Origin: an uncultured Clostridia bacterium
GTDB lineage: Bacteria; Bacillota; Clostridia; Oscillospirales; Ruminococcaceae
Length of the DNA: 64,000 bases
NCBI GenBank assembly: GCA_947600065.1
Contig: CANQFZ010000001.1
Span: 1-64,000, forward strand
Reading direction: 5' to 3'
A program made the position numbers and the translations under genes. Below the pieces are notes generated by a model that made no database searches, had not been told where the DNA came from, and saw only the letters and a list, made by a program, of their open reading frames with translations. Of the stretch, positions 40,640 through 50,653 are shown one piece after another. Position 1 is the first letter of the stretch; each line of letters begins with the position of its first letter.

Positions 40640-41848
40640 ATGAAGATCTTAGTTATCAATGCCGGCAGCTCCTCGCTTAAATATCAGCTTCTCGATATGG
40701 ACAACGAGAGCGTTATAGCAAAGGGAAACTGCGACAGAATAGGTATCGGCGGTCACATCAAGCACACTACGTTTGACGGAAAAGTAGTAGATACAGACTG
40801 CGATTTTCCGACTCATACCGAGGCTTTTGAAAAGCTCGTAGAGGTGCTTACCACGGGCGACGCGGCGGTCGTAAAGTCTATGGACGAAATTTCTGCGGTC
40901 GGACACAGAGTTGTCCACGGCGGAGAGCAGTTCGGAAAGACGATACTTGCAGACGACGCTGTCATTGACGCAATAGACGCGCTTTCGGAGCTTGCGCCCG
41001 TTCATAACCACCCGAACGCTCTTGCTCTCAGAGCCTGCAAAAAGGTGCTCGCTCCCGGTACTCCCCAGGTAGCCGTTTTCGATACGGCGTTCCATGCGAC
41101 AATGCCCGAAAAGGCGTTTATGTACGGACTTCCTTATGAGTGCTATGAGAAGTATCATGTCAGAAAATACGGCTTTCACGGAACATCGCACCGCTTTGTT
41201 TCAAAGGCACTTGCGGACGCTATGGGAAAGGACATAAAAGACCTGAAGATAGTTTCCTGCCACCTCGGAAACGGCTCGTCGATAACCGCTGTAGAGGGCG
41301 GAAAGTCAATTGATACGACAATGGGCTTTACTCCTCTCGACGGTGTTATTATGGGAACGCGCTGCGGAAGTGTAGACGCTTCGGCTGTTACGTTCATTCA
41401 GAACAAAATGGGTCTTTCGCCCAATGAAACGAGCGATTATATGAACAAAAAGTCGGGCTTCCTCGGCGTTTCGGGAGTTTCGAGCGACGCGCGCGACCTC
41501 GGCGCTGCGGCTGCCGACGGAAACAAGAGAGCAAAGCTTGCGCTTGAAATGCTCCGCTATGAGATAAAGAAGTATATCGGTTCTTATGCGGCAATTATGA
41601 ACGGACTTGACGCTGTTCTGTTCACGGGCGGTATCGGCGAGAACTCCGACGACCTGCGCGAGGACGTATGCTCGAATATGGAATACCTCGGAATAAAGCT
41701 CGACAAGGAAGCTAACAAGGGTCTCCACGGAAAGCTCGCAAAGATCTCCGCTCCCGACAGCAAGGTAGAAGTATGGGTCGTTCCCACAAACGAGGAGCTT
41801 CTTATCGCGCGCGATACAAAGGCGCTTGTCGAGGGCAAGGAAGTCTGA
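40640..41848 (+). CDS. ackA: Acetate kinase
   Basis: MKILVINAGSSSLKYQLLDM, GHRVVHGGEQF, VRKYGFHGTSHRFVS, HLGNGSSITAV; start at ATG 40640 rather than the ORF start 40388. Confidence 0.96.
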   Translation: MKILVINAGSSSLKYQLLDMDNESVIAKGNCDRIGIGGHIKHTTFDGKVVDTDCDFPTHTEAFEKLVEVLTTGDAAVVKSMDEISAVGHRVVHGGEQFGKTILADDAVIDAIDALSELAPVHNHPNALALRACKKVLAPGTPQVAVFDTAFHATMPEKAFMYGLPYECYEKYHVRKYGFHGTSHRFVSKALADAMGKDIKDLKIVSCHLGNGSSITAVEGGKSIDTTMGFTPLDGVIMGTRCGSVDASAVTFIQNKMGLSPNETSDYMNKKSGFLGVSGVSSDARDLGAAAADGNKRAKLALEMLRYEIKKYIGSYAAIMNGLDAVLFTGGIGENSDDLREDVCSNMEYLGIKLDKEANKGLHGKLAKISAPDSKVEVWVVPTNEELLIARDTKALVEGKEV

Positions 41849-41886
41849 AAGCAGACAAGTGAAATTATTGTTTTCACAAAAAACTC

Positions 41887-41915
41887 TTGACAAATTCTTT
41901 TCAATATGCTATAAT
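41887..41915 (+). promoter_or_regulatory. SigA promoter of antitoxin RNA 1
   Basis: TTGACA - 17 nt - TATAAT. Confidence 0.88.
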
Positions 41916-41921
41916 GTAATT

Positions 41922-42000
41922 GTGAGATATAGAAAATGCTAAGAGTTTCATACCATCACAAAAATATCCCCCTGAGAGTGGTACTCAGGGGGACTTTTTA
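41922..42000 (+). ncRNA. par RNAII-like type I antitoxin RNA (unit 1)
   Basis: Consensus promoter and a hairpin + T5 terminator (41968-41999). Segment aaaatgctaagagtttcataccatcac is a near direct repeat of + strand 42080-42108, so it is antisense to the toxin start region. Confidence 0.8.
41968..41999. terminator. Shared bidirectional terminator CCCCCTGAG-agtggta-CTCAGGGGG
   Basis: Perfect 9-bp stem, T-run on + strand and on - strand (tattttt). Confidence 0.88.
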
Positions 42001-42014
42001 TGTAGGCTCACCGA

Positions 42015-42101
42015 TTACTGTTCTCCGTCGAGCCAATTGCAGATCGCTTCTACGAACAGACCTGCTGCGACGGATACTAAAAATGCTAAGAGTGTATCCA
42101 T
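42015..42101 (-). CDS. Fst/par-like type I toxin peptide, 28 aa (MDTLLAFLVSVAAGLFVEAICNWLDGEQ)
   Basis: Hand-translated; strong RBS gaggggaggtgttggtATG; one hydrophobic helix with a charged C-terminus; own sigA promoter; convergent antisense RNA. Confidence 0.8.
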   Translation of the reverse strand: MDTLLAFLVSVAAGLFVEAICNWLDGEQ

Positions 42102-42148
42102 ACCAACACCTCCCCTCGCATAAAGCTCGGGTGGTAACCGGCAAATGT

Positions 42149-42177
42149 ATTATATCACAGTTGAGGTTATTTGTCAA
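42149..42177 (-). promoter_or_regulatory. SigA promoter of toxin mRNA
   Basis: Minus strand TTGACA - 17 nt - TATAAT. Confidence 0.87.
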
Positions 42178-42195
42178 TTTATGTTATAAAAACTC

Positions 42196-42225
42196 TTGAC
42201 AAATTCTTTTTTGATATGCTATAAT
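42196..42225 (+). promoter_or_regulatory. SigA promoter of antitoxin-like RNA 2
   Basis: TTGACA - 18 nt - TATAAT; near-copy of 41887-41915. Confidence 0.85.
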
Positions 42226-42231
42226 GTAATT

Positions 42232-42307
42232 GTGAGATAGGAAACGCCAAAATTTCCACAGGTTCACAAAAATATCCCCCTGAGAGTGGTACTCAGGGGG
42301 ACTTTTT
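42232..42307 (+). ncRNA. Orphan par RNAII-like antitoxin RNA (unit 2)
   Basis: Same promoter and identical terminator hairpin (42276-42300) as unit 1, different recognition segment, no adjacent toxin ORF. Confidence 0.75.
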
Positions 42308-42339
42308 GTTGGCTCTCATCAGGTTTTTTTAAAATAAAT

Positions 42340-42367
42340 ATCCCTCCAATCATCGCCTTGGAGGGAT
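42340..42367. terminator. Hairpin ATCCCTCCAATCATCGCCTTGGAGGGAT
   Basis: Perfect 10-bp stem downstream of the XRE regulator gene. Confidence 0.75.
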
Positions 42368-42718
42368 CTAATTTTTTTGATTTTCATTCTGAAGTTTAAA
42401 CGCGGTTTTCAGAAGCGATAACACAAGCTCTTTTTCGCGGTCGGTCTTTCCGTGTATCTGTTGTAGCACCTGCATCGAAAGCGAGTCGATACCGAGCAGA
42501 TTTGTGTTTGATTCAGTAAATATATTACTTATTGAGAATCCCATGACCGCGCATATTTTTTCGAGCATTGAAACGGTCGGATTTGCCGTTCCGCGCTCAA
42601 GCTGTCCGTAATACGACGGCGTTATATCCGCTCTCAAGGCGACCTCTTCCTGCGACAATCCGCGCTCTTTGCGCAGCTTTCTCAGCCTTTGTCCATATTT
42701 AAAATTTTTTTCGTTCAT
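42368..42718 (-). CDS. XRE-family helix-turn-helix regulator
   Basis: GQRLRKLRKERGLSQEEVALRADITPSYYGQLERGTANPTVSMLEKICAVMG. Confidence 0.9.
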   Translation of the reverse strand: MNEKNFKYGQRLRKLRKERGLSQEEVALRADITPSYYGQLERGTANPTVSMLEKICAVMGFSISNIFTESNTNLLGIDSLSMQVLQQIHGKTDREKELVLSLLKTAFKLQNENQKN

Positions 42719-42927
42719 TTTATCACCCATTTTTATTATAAGTTATTATAATAGTAATTTCAACAAAATATAATAATTATATGAAATAGCTAATAAAATA
42801 TTTACTTTTTTTAAAATAATGTTATCAAATACAACATAAAACAAGAGCGTATGTGATAAGAAAGCCGAAATTCTCCGCAATATGTAAGGTACATAATAAC
42901 GTTTATGAGAGATTTTTGATGAAGTAT

Positions 42928-42960
42928 CTCTTATCTCCAACTCTTACCTCTTATTTCTAA
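42928..42960. repeat. Solo heptad arm (ctcttatctccaactcttacctcttatttcta)
   Basis: CTCTTAY-type heptads. Confidence 0.65.
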
Positions 42961-43134
42961 AAGCGCAAGCCATGGCTTGCCTTTTCGTTCATTAGTCAAA
43001 ATGACGAAAAAGTCATCGGAAAAATTTGAAAATATCTATAAATATTACATTGCAGGACGGAAAAAATAATGTTATAATATAAGTTGGCAGTTTATACATG
43101 ACTATTTGTTAATATTTTCGGAGGAACTAAACCA

Positions 43135-44154
43135 ATGTTTGGAATAAACAAAGATATCGGAATTGATCTCGGAACGGCAAACACACTCGTCTATATGAGA
43201 GGAAAAGGTATTATTATCCGCGAGCCTTCGGTCGTCGCGGTAGATAAAAAAGCAAACCAGGTTCGTTATGTCGGATCTGAGGCTAAGGAAGTTATAGGAA
43301 GAACGCCCGGCTCTATCGTTGCCGTCAGACCGCTTAAGGACGGCGTTATCGCAGACTTTGACATGACTTCTATAATGCTTTCGCAGTTTATCAAGAAAGC
43401 TCTCAAAGGCAGAGGCAGAGCGAGAGTTATAATCTGCATACCTTCGGGCGTAACAGAGGTAGAGCGCAGAGCCGTTAAAGAAGCCGCACAGCAGGCGGGC
43501 GCAAAGCGCGTTTCAATAATAGAAGAACCTATGGCGGCGGCTATCGGCGCGGGACTTCCCGTTGCAGAGCCTATGGGAAGCATGATAGTCGATATCGGCG
43601 GCGGCACGAGCGAGGTCGCTATAATCTCTCTCGGCGGCATTGTTACAGCGCGTTCTGTCAGGGTCGCAGGCGACGAGTTCGATTCTGCTATCATAAACTA
43701 TATAAAAAAGAAATATAATCTTCTTATCGGCGAAAGAACAGCCGAGAATATAAAAACGGGAATAGGCTCGGCATTTAAGACCGACGACAACGAGCCTGTC
43801 ATGGACATTCGCGGAAGAAACCTCCTAAACGGACTTCCCGAAAACATAACCATAAAGAGCGAGGAAATCAGAGAAGCGCTTTCCGAGCCGCTTTCACACA
43901 TAATCGAAGCAATAAAGACCACTCTCGAAAAATGCCCTCCCGAGCTTGCGGCGGATATAATCGAAAGCGGGATAATGCTTGCGGGCGGCGGCGCGCTCTT
44001 AAAGGGGCTCGACAGACTTATCCACGAGGAAACGGGAATGCCCGTTAAAATCGCCGAGAGACCTCTTGACTGCGTCGCAGACGGCGCGGGAAAGGTCCTC
44101 GAAAATATAGATAAGCTTGAAGACGTTCTGTCTGAGGATGAAACTATTTATTGA
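43135..44154 (+). CDS. mreB: Rod-shape determining actin MreB/Mbl
   Basis: [62 protein letters not shown]. Confidence 0.96.
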   Translation: MFGINKDIGIDLGTANTLVYMRGKGIIIREPSVVAVDKKANQVRYVGSEAKEVIGRTPGSIVAVRPLKDGVIADFDMTSIMLSQFIKKALKGRGRARVIICIPSGVTEVERRAVKEAAQQAGAKRVSIIEEPMAAAIGAGLPVAEPMGSMIVDIGGGTSEVAIISLGGIVTARSVRVAGDEFDSAIINYIKKKYNLLIGERTAENIKTGIGSAFKTDDNEPVMDIRGRNLLNGLPENITIKSEEIREALSEPLSHIIEAIKTTLEKCPPELAADIIESGIMLAGGGALLKGLDRLIHEETGMPVKIAERPLDCVADGAGKVLENIDKLEDVLSEDETIY

Positions 44155-44173
44155 ATCTTACTTTAATTAAAAT

Positions 44174-45037
44174 ATGAAAGAATTTTTTCACAGCGTTAAA
44201 TTTAAGGTACTCATTTGTCTTGCGGCGCTGCTTTTGGGTCTTATGGCATACGCGGCTGTAACGCTCGGAACGGAAACTCCTCCCGAACAGATTGTCGGAA
44301 CGCTGCTCTATCCTTTTACTACTGCGGCAAACGCTGTTTCGGACGGGGTTTCGGGGTTTATCGACAAGCTCGTGAACGCCGATGTATACAAGGCGGAAAA
44401 CGAGTCCTTAAAGTCTCAGCTTACCGAGCTTTATAAAAAGACCAAGGATTATAATACCCTCGAAGAAGAAAATGCACAGCTAAGAGAGATACTCGGGCTC
44501 AAAGAGAAAAATCCCGACTTTATCTTTTCCGAGAGCTGTAGCGTTATTGCGCGAAACGCTAACGATATATACGGCGGTTTTACTATCGGAAGCGGAAAAA
44601 CGAGCGGCATTTCTTTAAACGACCCCGTGGTGACTTCTGCGGGACTTGTGGGGAGAGTAACGTCCATTGCCGATAATTATGCAAAGGTCACTACCATAAT
44701 AAGCCCCGACGTTAATGTGGGGGTTTATTCCGTGCGTTCAAAGGTTACGGGTGTAATTGAAAACACCGTTGAAAGCGCTCAGGACAGAATGTGCCTTATG
44801 AGTGGAATTTTAAAGGACGCAGATATAGCTGTGGGCGACGTTATCTTTACTTCGGGAAAGAGCGGTCTGTTCCCCGACGATCTTATGGTCGGAACGGTCG
44901 TAGAAATATACGACGACCCGAACGGACTTTCAAAGCACGCTCTCGTAGAGCCCGCAGTAGATGTGTTCAATGTGACCACAATGTTTGTCATTACGGATTT
45001 TAACGGAAAGGGTGTACCCTTCGAGATTGAAGAATAG
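44174..45037 (+). CDS. mreC: Rod-shape determining protein MreC
   Basis: Follows mreB; N-terminal TM, coiled coil, NDPVVTSAGLVGRVTSIADNYAKVTTIISPDVNVGV. Confidence 0.92.
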   Translation: MKEFFHSVKFKVLICLAALLLGLMAYAAVTLGTETPPEQIVGTLLYPFTTAANAVSDGVSGFIDKLVNADVYKAENESLKSQLTELYKKTKDYNTLEEENAQLREILGLKEKNPDFIFSESCSVIARNANDIYGGFTIGSGKTSGISLNDPVVTSAGLVGRVTSIADNYAKVTTIISPDVNVGVYSVRSKVTGVIENTVESAQDRMCLMSGILKDADIAVGDVIFTSGKSGLFPDDLMVGTVVEIYDDPNGLSKHALVEPAVDVFNVTTMFVITDFNGKGVPFEIEE

Positions 45038-45056
45038 TGTTAAAAAACCTCTCGGA

Positions 45057-45638
45057 ATGAGGGCGCGCACACGCCGTGCAATGATGAAAGTGGTCATACG
45101 GTGGGCGTTTTATGTCGTTCTGATGATCTTGTTTTATCTGTTTTTGTGCAATCCGCTGATAAAGGGATTTTGCCCTCTTCTTCTCATTCCGCTGGCGACT
45201 GCTGTGGCAATGCAGGAGGGCGACCTTTCGTCGGGAATTTTCGGAATGTTCTGCGGATTTCTGATGGATATGGCGAGCGGGAGCTCGATCGTAGGATTTT
45301 ACGCGCTGTGGCTTTTGTTTGCCTGTCCGTGTATATCGCTGCTTTCGAAATTTCTCATAAAGGTGAATTTCATTTCCCACTTTGTTATAAACGCGGTGGT
45401 CTCGGCGGCAGTTGCCATTCTTGATATGCTGTTTCTTCACTGGGTCTGGGAGGGAACACAAAGCATTTTTTCTTTTGTGAGAGTGGTGTTGCCGTCTTAT
45501 TTCGGCGCAATTTTGTTTTCCGTGCCGATCTACTTCCTTATTTCGCTTGTTGTATCAAAGCTCAGACCGAGCGAGCGCAGAAAGCTCGAAAACTCGGCGC
45601 AGAATGCCGAGGACGCGGAGAACAGCGAAGGCGAGTGA
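45057..45638 (+). CDS. mreD: Rod-shape determining protein MreD
   Basis: Position after mreC; polytopic; GIFGMFCGFLMDMASGSSIVGFYAL. Confidence 0.8.
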   Translation: MRARTRRAMMKVVIRWAFYVVLMILFYLFLCNPLIKGFCPLLLIPLATAVAMQEGDLSSGIFGMFCGFLMDMASGSSIVGFYALWLLFACPCISLLSKFLIKVNFISHFVINAVVSAAVAILDMLFLHWVWEGTQSIFSFVRVVLPSYFGAILFSVPIYFLISLVVSKLRPSERRKLENSAQNAEDAENSEGE

Positions 45639-45661
45639 GTGTATTTTTTAGGTAAATTATC

Positions 45662-47737
45662 ATGTCAAAATTTTCTAATATTATTCGTACAATTATATTA
45701 GCCGCACTGGTCGTTATCCTGTCTTTTATGTGCGGCTTAAAGCTTATTCAGACGCAGATAGTAGACGGCGACAAGTATCTTGAACTTACGCGGACGACCT
45801 ATACCGCCCAGCAGGATGTTGAAGCTACCAGAGGAATGATAGTTGACAGTTCGGGAAAAGTCCTCAATTCAAACAAGATAGTTTTCTCTGTCGATCTTCA
45901 AAAGGCATTTATAGAGGACGGGACCGAAAACGATATTATTTACAGAACGCTTAAAGTCCTGAAAAAACACGGTGAAAAATGGAACGACAGTCTCCCCATA
46001 AGCACCACAAAGCCCTATAACTTTCTGACAGGAAAAGAAAGCGCAGTAAATAAGCTGAAAAAAACGCTCGGCATTGCGGATTATTCGTCCGCCGAGGACT
46101 GTATGTACTGGCTGTATGAGACCTACGATATCGACGAAAAATATGACGAGCAGATGCGCAGGCTTATCGCGGGCGTTCGCTATGAAATGACAATAAAGGA
46201 TTTTTCGACGAAGAATAAGTTTGTCCTTGCGTCAGATATAAAGGACGAAACCGTCCAGGAGCTTAAAGAGCTTTCGTCATTGCTCGCGGGCGTTGACATA
46301 AGCGAAAGCTGGGAGCGCGTCTATCTAAACGGCGATATTTCCGCACATTACAGAGGAACAGTCGGCGCTATCTCCGCAGAGCAGTATAAAGAGCTTAAAG
46401 ACAGCGGATATACCATAAACGACGTTATAGGCGTAAGCGGCATTGAGTCTGCATTTGAAAGCACTTTGAGAGGAACGCGCGGCACCAGAACTATAACCTA
46501 CGGCTCGGACGGAAAGCTGATATCCGATGATATAACAAAAGAGCCTGTTTCGGGAAAATCCATAATGCTGACTATTGACTCGGAATATCAGAAACTGATA
46601 CAGGACGCTCTGGAATATCATATAAAATATCTACAGTCGCCTGCCGCCGTAAAGGATTACGGCACTAAATACTTGAGAGAAGCCTGCCAGGCAGGAGCGG
46701 TAGTGGTGCTCGACGTTAAAACGGGCGGTGTGCTTGCTATGGCAAGCTATCCGAATTTCGACCTGAACGAATATGCCGAAGACCCCGAGGGCGTTATGAA
46801 TATGGAATACTCTCCCGTATTTAACCGCGCGCTGAAAGGCACCTACCGCCCGGGTTCTACTTTTAAGACGATTACTTCCATAGCGGGACTTTATGAGGGT
46901 AAGATAGGACTTTCTTCAACAATACGATGCGGACATAATTATATGTATTACGCTCCCGGATTTGTTCCGACTTGTTTGGGCTGGCACGGAAGCATTGACG
47001 TCAGAGACGCGCTGATGTATTCCTGCAATATATTCTTTTATGAAACTGCACGCAGGCTCGGAATAGACACCCTCGCAGCGTGGGGAAACAGGTTCGGCAT
47101 AGGCACAGATCTCGGCTTTGAGCTGTCTATGGAAACGGGACAGATGAGCTCGCTCGAGCTGTATGATGCAAAAGGGCTTGACTGGCACGCGGGCGATATA
47201 GTTCAGGCGGGAATAGGACAGTGTGAAACAGCCGTAACGCCGCTTCATCTTGCTGTTCAGGCTATGACACTTGCGAATAAGGGCGTAAGATATACCCCGC
47301 ATATCCTCAAATCCGTATACAACTATGATTTTTCGGAGAAGATTTATGACGCTGAAGCGCAAATAGGAGAGGATTTCTCGAATTATCCGAATATGACTGC
47401 ATATATGAACGCCGTAAAAGAGGGAATGAAACGCGTCGCAAGAAGAGACGGTTCGCTCAGGATACCCGGAGTAGGATATGTAAATGCGTATGACTATATA
47501 GGAGTAGGCGTTGGAAATGTGGCGATAAAAACAGGCTCGCCCCAGGTAAGCTCAAATGTATTCAACGGATCTATAGTCGGATTTTATCCCGCGGATAACC
47601 CCGAAATTGCTTTCGGCATATTGCTCGAAGAGGGCGAAGTGGCAAAATATATGGTCGCAAACATAATAAAGGCATATGTTTCGGGAACGATATCTACACA
47701 TTATGATGCAAATGGCGTTCCACTTTCTCCTCTATAA
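45662..47737 (+). CDS. mrdA: Class B penicillin-binding protein 2
   Basis: RPGSTFKTITSIAGL (SxxK), SCNIFFYE (SxN), KTGSPQVS (KTG). Confidence 0.92.
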   Translation: MSKFSNIIRTIILAALVVILSFMCGLKLIQTQIVDGDKYLELTRTTYTAQQDVEATRGMIVDSSGKVLNSNKIVFSVDLQKAFIEDGTENDIIYRTLKVLKKHGEKWNDSLPISTTKPYNFLTGKESAVNKLKKTLGIADYSSAEDCMYWLYETYDIDEKYDEQMRRLIAGVRYEMTIKDFSTKNKFVLASDIKDETVQELKELSSLLAGVDISESWERVYLNGDISAHYRGTVGAISAEQYKELKDSGYTINDVIGVSGIESAFESTLRGTRGTRTITYGSDGKLISDDITKEPVSGKSIMLTIDSEYQKLIQDALEYHIKYLQSPAAVKDYGTKYLREACQAGAVVVLDVKTGGVLAMASYPNFDLNEYAEDPEGVMNMEYSPVFNRALKGTYRPGSTFKTITSIAGLYEGKIGLSSTIRCGHNYMYYAPGFVPTCLGWHGSIDVRDALMYSCNIFFYETARRLGIDTLAAWGNRFGIGTDLGFELSMETGQMSSLELYDAKGLDWHAGDIVQAGIGQCETAVTPLHLAVQAMTLANKGVRYTPHILKSVYNYDFSEKIYDAEAQIGEDFSNYPNMTAYMNAVKEGMKRVARRDGSLRIPGVGYVNAYDYIGVGVGNVAIKTGSPQVSSNVFNGSIVGFYPADNPEIAFGILLEEGEVAKYMVANIIKAYVSGTISTHYDANGVPLSPL

Positions 47738-48020
47738 TTGATAATTTACAAAAATATTTTTATGCAAAATAGCTAAAAAGTATTTAGGTAAAATAACAAA
47801 ATTCACGAAATTTCGCATATAATGAAAAAAGCTCTTTTCATATCGAATTTTTTGTGGTAAAATTAGAGTAGTGTATGGGTAATAAAAATTATTCGGACGT
47901 GTCTGAAAAACGCAGACCTTGTCGTTCGCGGCATTTTTGACAGTCCGGGGAGCTGCTTTTTAAAGCAATTCTGTTTGGTTATTTTTATGATGTTCGTTTG
48001 ACATCGGAGAGGGGAAGAAT

Positions 48021-48758
48021 ATGTCACAGATTATTGCGGTTACTGCCGGAAAGGGCGGAACAGGAAAGTCCACAACATCGGCAAATGTTGCGACGGGTCT
48101 TGCAAATCTCGGAAAAAAGACCCTGCTTGTGGAGCTTGACTTTGGTCTGCGCTGCCTTGATATCATGCTTGGGATAAAGGATAAGGTAAAACATGACATC
48201 GGCGAATACCTTGAGGGGAAAATAGATATCCTTACCGCGACCACAAAGGTCGAAAGAGTTCCAAACCTCAGTCTTGTGTGTGCGACGAGAAACCCGTTTA
48301 TAGACATAAACGCGCAGAAGATCATGAACGTATGCGAGCAGATGCGCGAGCATTTTGACTATATTATAATCGACACGGCAGGCGTCGGAAGCTCCGTTTT
48401 CAGCGTTATCAAAGCTGCGGATCTTATACTGATGGTAACTACCCCCGATACGGTGTGCGTCCGCGACGGTGCGATACTCTCGGACTTCTTGTATGTAAAG
48501 AACTGCATAAACCAGCGTCTTATTATAAATAAGGTCAGCCCGAAGTTCAAGGACGAGGATATACTCTACGACCTCGACGAGGTTATGGACAGCGTAGGAA
48601 TACCGCTTATAGGCGTTGTTCCCGAAGATGTAAACATAAAGATATGCGGCGCAAAGGGCGAGGCTCTGCCGCCGTCATGCGGAGGATATAAGGCATATAC
48701 CGCTATTGCAAGACGTATAAACGGAGAGGACGTTCCGCTTACGATAAATATCGACTGA
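48021..48758 (+). CDS. minD: MinD-like ParA/Mrp ATPase
   Basis: [18 protein letters not shown] deviant Walker [26 protein letters not shown]. Confidence 0.83.
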   Translation: MSQIIAVTAGKGGTGKSTTSANVATGLANLGKKTLLVELDFGLRCLDIMLGIKDKVKHDIGEYLEGKIDILTATTKVERVPNLSLVCATRNPFIDINAQKIMNVCEQMREHFDYIIIDTAGVGSSVFSVIKAADLILMVTTPDTVCVRDGAILSDFLYVKNCINQRLIINKVSPKFKDEDILYDLDEVMDSVGIPLIGVVPEDVNIKICGAKGEALPPSCGGYKAYTAIARRINGEDVPLTINID

Positions 48759-48787
48759 TCGGTTTATGTCCTGAGATAAAACAGGAG

Positions 48788-49192
48788 GTGTTGGTTATGA
48801 CTGTTGCTTTGATAGCTCACGATGCCAAGAAAGAACTTATGGTGCAGTTCTGTATAGCATATTGCGGTATTCTGAGCAGATATAACCTTTGCGCAACTGG
48901 GACGACAGGAAAGCTTGTCTCCGAGGCTACAGGTCTGCAAATACAGCGTTTTTTGAGCGGTTCTCAGGGCGGAGACCAACAGCTTGCTTCGAGTATCAGC
49001 TGCAATGAGATAGACCTGCTTATCTTTTTCCGCGACCCGCTCACGATGAAATCCCATGAGCCGAACGACATAAATATTCTGAGGCTCTGCGATGTTCACA
49101 GCATTCCGGTTGCGACAAACATAGCGACCGCCGAAGCGCTTATTCATGCGCTCGAACGCGGCGACCTTGACTGGCGCGAATATATGAGATGA
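48788..49192 (+). CDS. mgsA: Methylglyoxal synthase
   Basis: [10 protein letters not shown]-like [64 protein letters not shown]. Confidence 0.94.
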   Translation: MLVMTVALIAHDAKKELMVQFCIAYCGILSRYNLCATGTTGKLVSEATGLQIQRFLSGSQGGDQQLASSISCNEIDLLIFFRDPLTMKSHEPNDINILRLCDVHSIPVATNIATAEALIHALERGDLDWREYMR

Positions 49193-49259
49193 GTTAAAAC
49201 GCGGATATTTCAAAGTGCGTCTGATTATGGGCGCACTTTAGTTATTTTTTGGAGTTTTT

Positions 49260-50651
49260 ATGGAAAAGACTGATTTCAGTTTAAGAAAAGTTTACGGACA
49301 GGCAATGGCGATAGCCGTGCCTATGATGATACAAAACGGCATAACAAACGCCGTCGGGCTTGTGGACAATGTAATGGTCGGAAGCCTCGGCACGGAAGCC
49401 ATAACAGCGGTTTCCATCGTTGGACAGCTTATATTTGTGTTCAATCTCGCGGTTTTCGGCGGACTTTCGGGACCGGGCATATACGGCGCGCAGTATTACG
49501 GGCAGAAGAACACGGAAGGTTTCAGACAGACTGTAAGAATAAAGCACTGGATAGGGCTTGCAGTCCTTATAACGGGAATGTTGGTGTTCATTTTCGGCGG
49601 CGATTTTCTTATCGACCTTTATCTTAAAGGCGAGAGCAAGGACATTGACCCCGTTCTGACGGTAGAAATAGCAAAGCGCTATATGAACATCATGCTCTGG
49701 GGGCTTCCGCCGTTTGTGATAACTCAGATCTTTGCGGGAAGTCTGCGCGAAACGGGCTCTGCGGTAAAGCCGATGATAGCGGGAGTTGTTTCGGTAGTTG
49801 TCGATATTGTCGGAAACTGGCTTTTGATTTACGGAAACCTCGGCTTTCCTAAAATGGAAGAAAGAGGAGCGGCGCTAGCGACGGTCATAGCGCGTTTTGC
49901 GGAGCTTGCGGTAATAATTATCCTTATGTACTCCACAAAGAAAAAGCACGAGTTTTTAAAGGGCTTGTACAAAAGGCTTACGATACCCCGTGATATAGCG
50001 GCGAAGATAATAAAAAAGGGCTTGCCTATTTTCTTTAATGAGCTTATGTGGGCGGCGGCTATTGCATTTCTGACGCAGATATATTCTCACAGGGGAATTG
50101 AAATAGTCGCGGGTCTGAATATTTCAAATGCGCTCTGCAATCTTCTGAACGTTGTGTTCGTTTCACTCGGAAACGCCGTCGGAATAATCATCGGTCAGAC
50201 GCTCGGCGCTTCGTTGTATGAAAGGGCAAAAAAAGAAGCCTTCGCGCTTATGTGGTTTACGGGCGGAGTAAGCGCAATAATGACAATAATCCTTGTACTT
50301 ATATCGGGAGTATTCCCGAACGCCTATGATACGACGGCGGAGGTAAAAGAATACGCGACGCAGTTTATAATAGTAACGGCGCTGTTTTTCCCCGTGCAGG
50401 GCTTTCTAAACGCACTTTATTTTACTTTGAGAAGCGGCGGAAAAACGCTCGTAACGTTTCTTTTTGACAGCGTGTATTCGTGGGTGATAGGAGTTCCTGC
50501 GGCGGCATTGTTATGCACGTTTACTGACATTCCGATACTTGCGGTATACGCTATAGTACAAGCGGCGGATCTCATAAAGGTCGCTATAGGCTGTGTATTG
50601 ATAAACAAGGGAATATGGGTCAGCAACATAGTGGATAATAAAACGGAGTAA
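49260..50651 (+). CDS. MATE-family efflux transporter
   Basis: About 12 TM; MATE-type repeats VDNVMVGSLGTEAITAVSIVGQL. Confidence 0.92.
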   Translation: MEKTDFSLRKVYGQAMAIAVPMMIQNGITNAVGLVDNVMVGSLGTEAITAVSIVGQLIFVFNLAVFGGLSGPGIYGAQYYGQKNTEGFRQTVRIKHWIGLAVLITGMLVFIFGGDFLIDLYLKGESKDIDPVLTVEIAKRYMNIMLWGLPPFVITQIFAGSLRETGSAVKPMIAGVVSVVVDIVGNWLLIYGNLGFPKMEERGAALATVIARFAELAVIIILMYSTKKKHEFLKGLYKRLTIPRDIAAKIIKKGLPIFFNELMWAAAIAFLTQIYSHRGIEIVAGLNISNALCNLLNVVFVSLGNAVGIIIGQTLGASLYERAKKEAFALMWFTGGVSAIMTIILVLISGVFPNAYDTTAEVKEYATQFIIVTALFFPVQGFLNALYFTLRSGGKTLVTFLFDSVYSWVIGVPAAALLCTFTDIPILAVYAIVQAADLIKVAIGCVLINKGIWVSNIVDNKTE

Positions 50652-50653
50652 TT

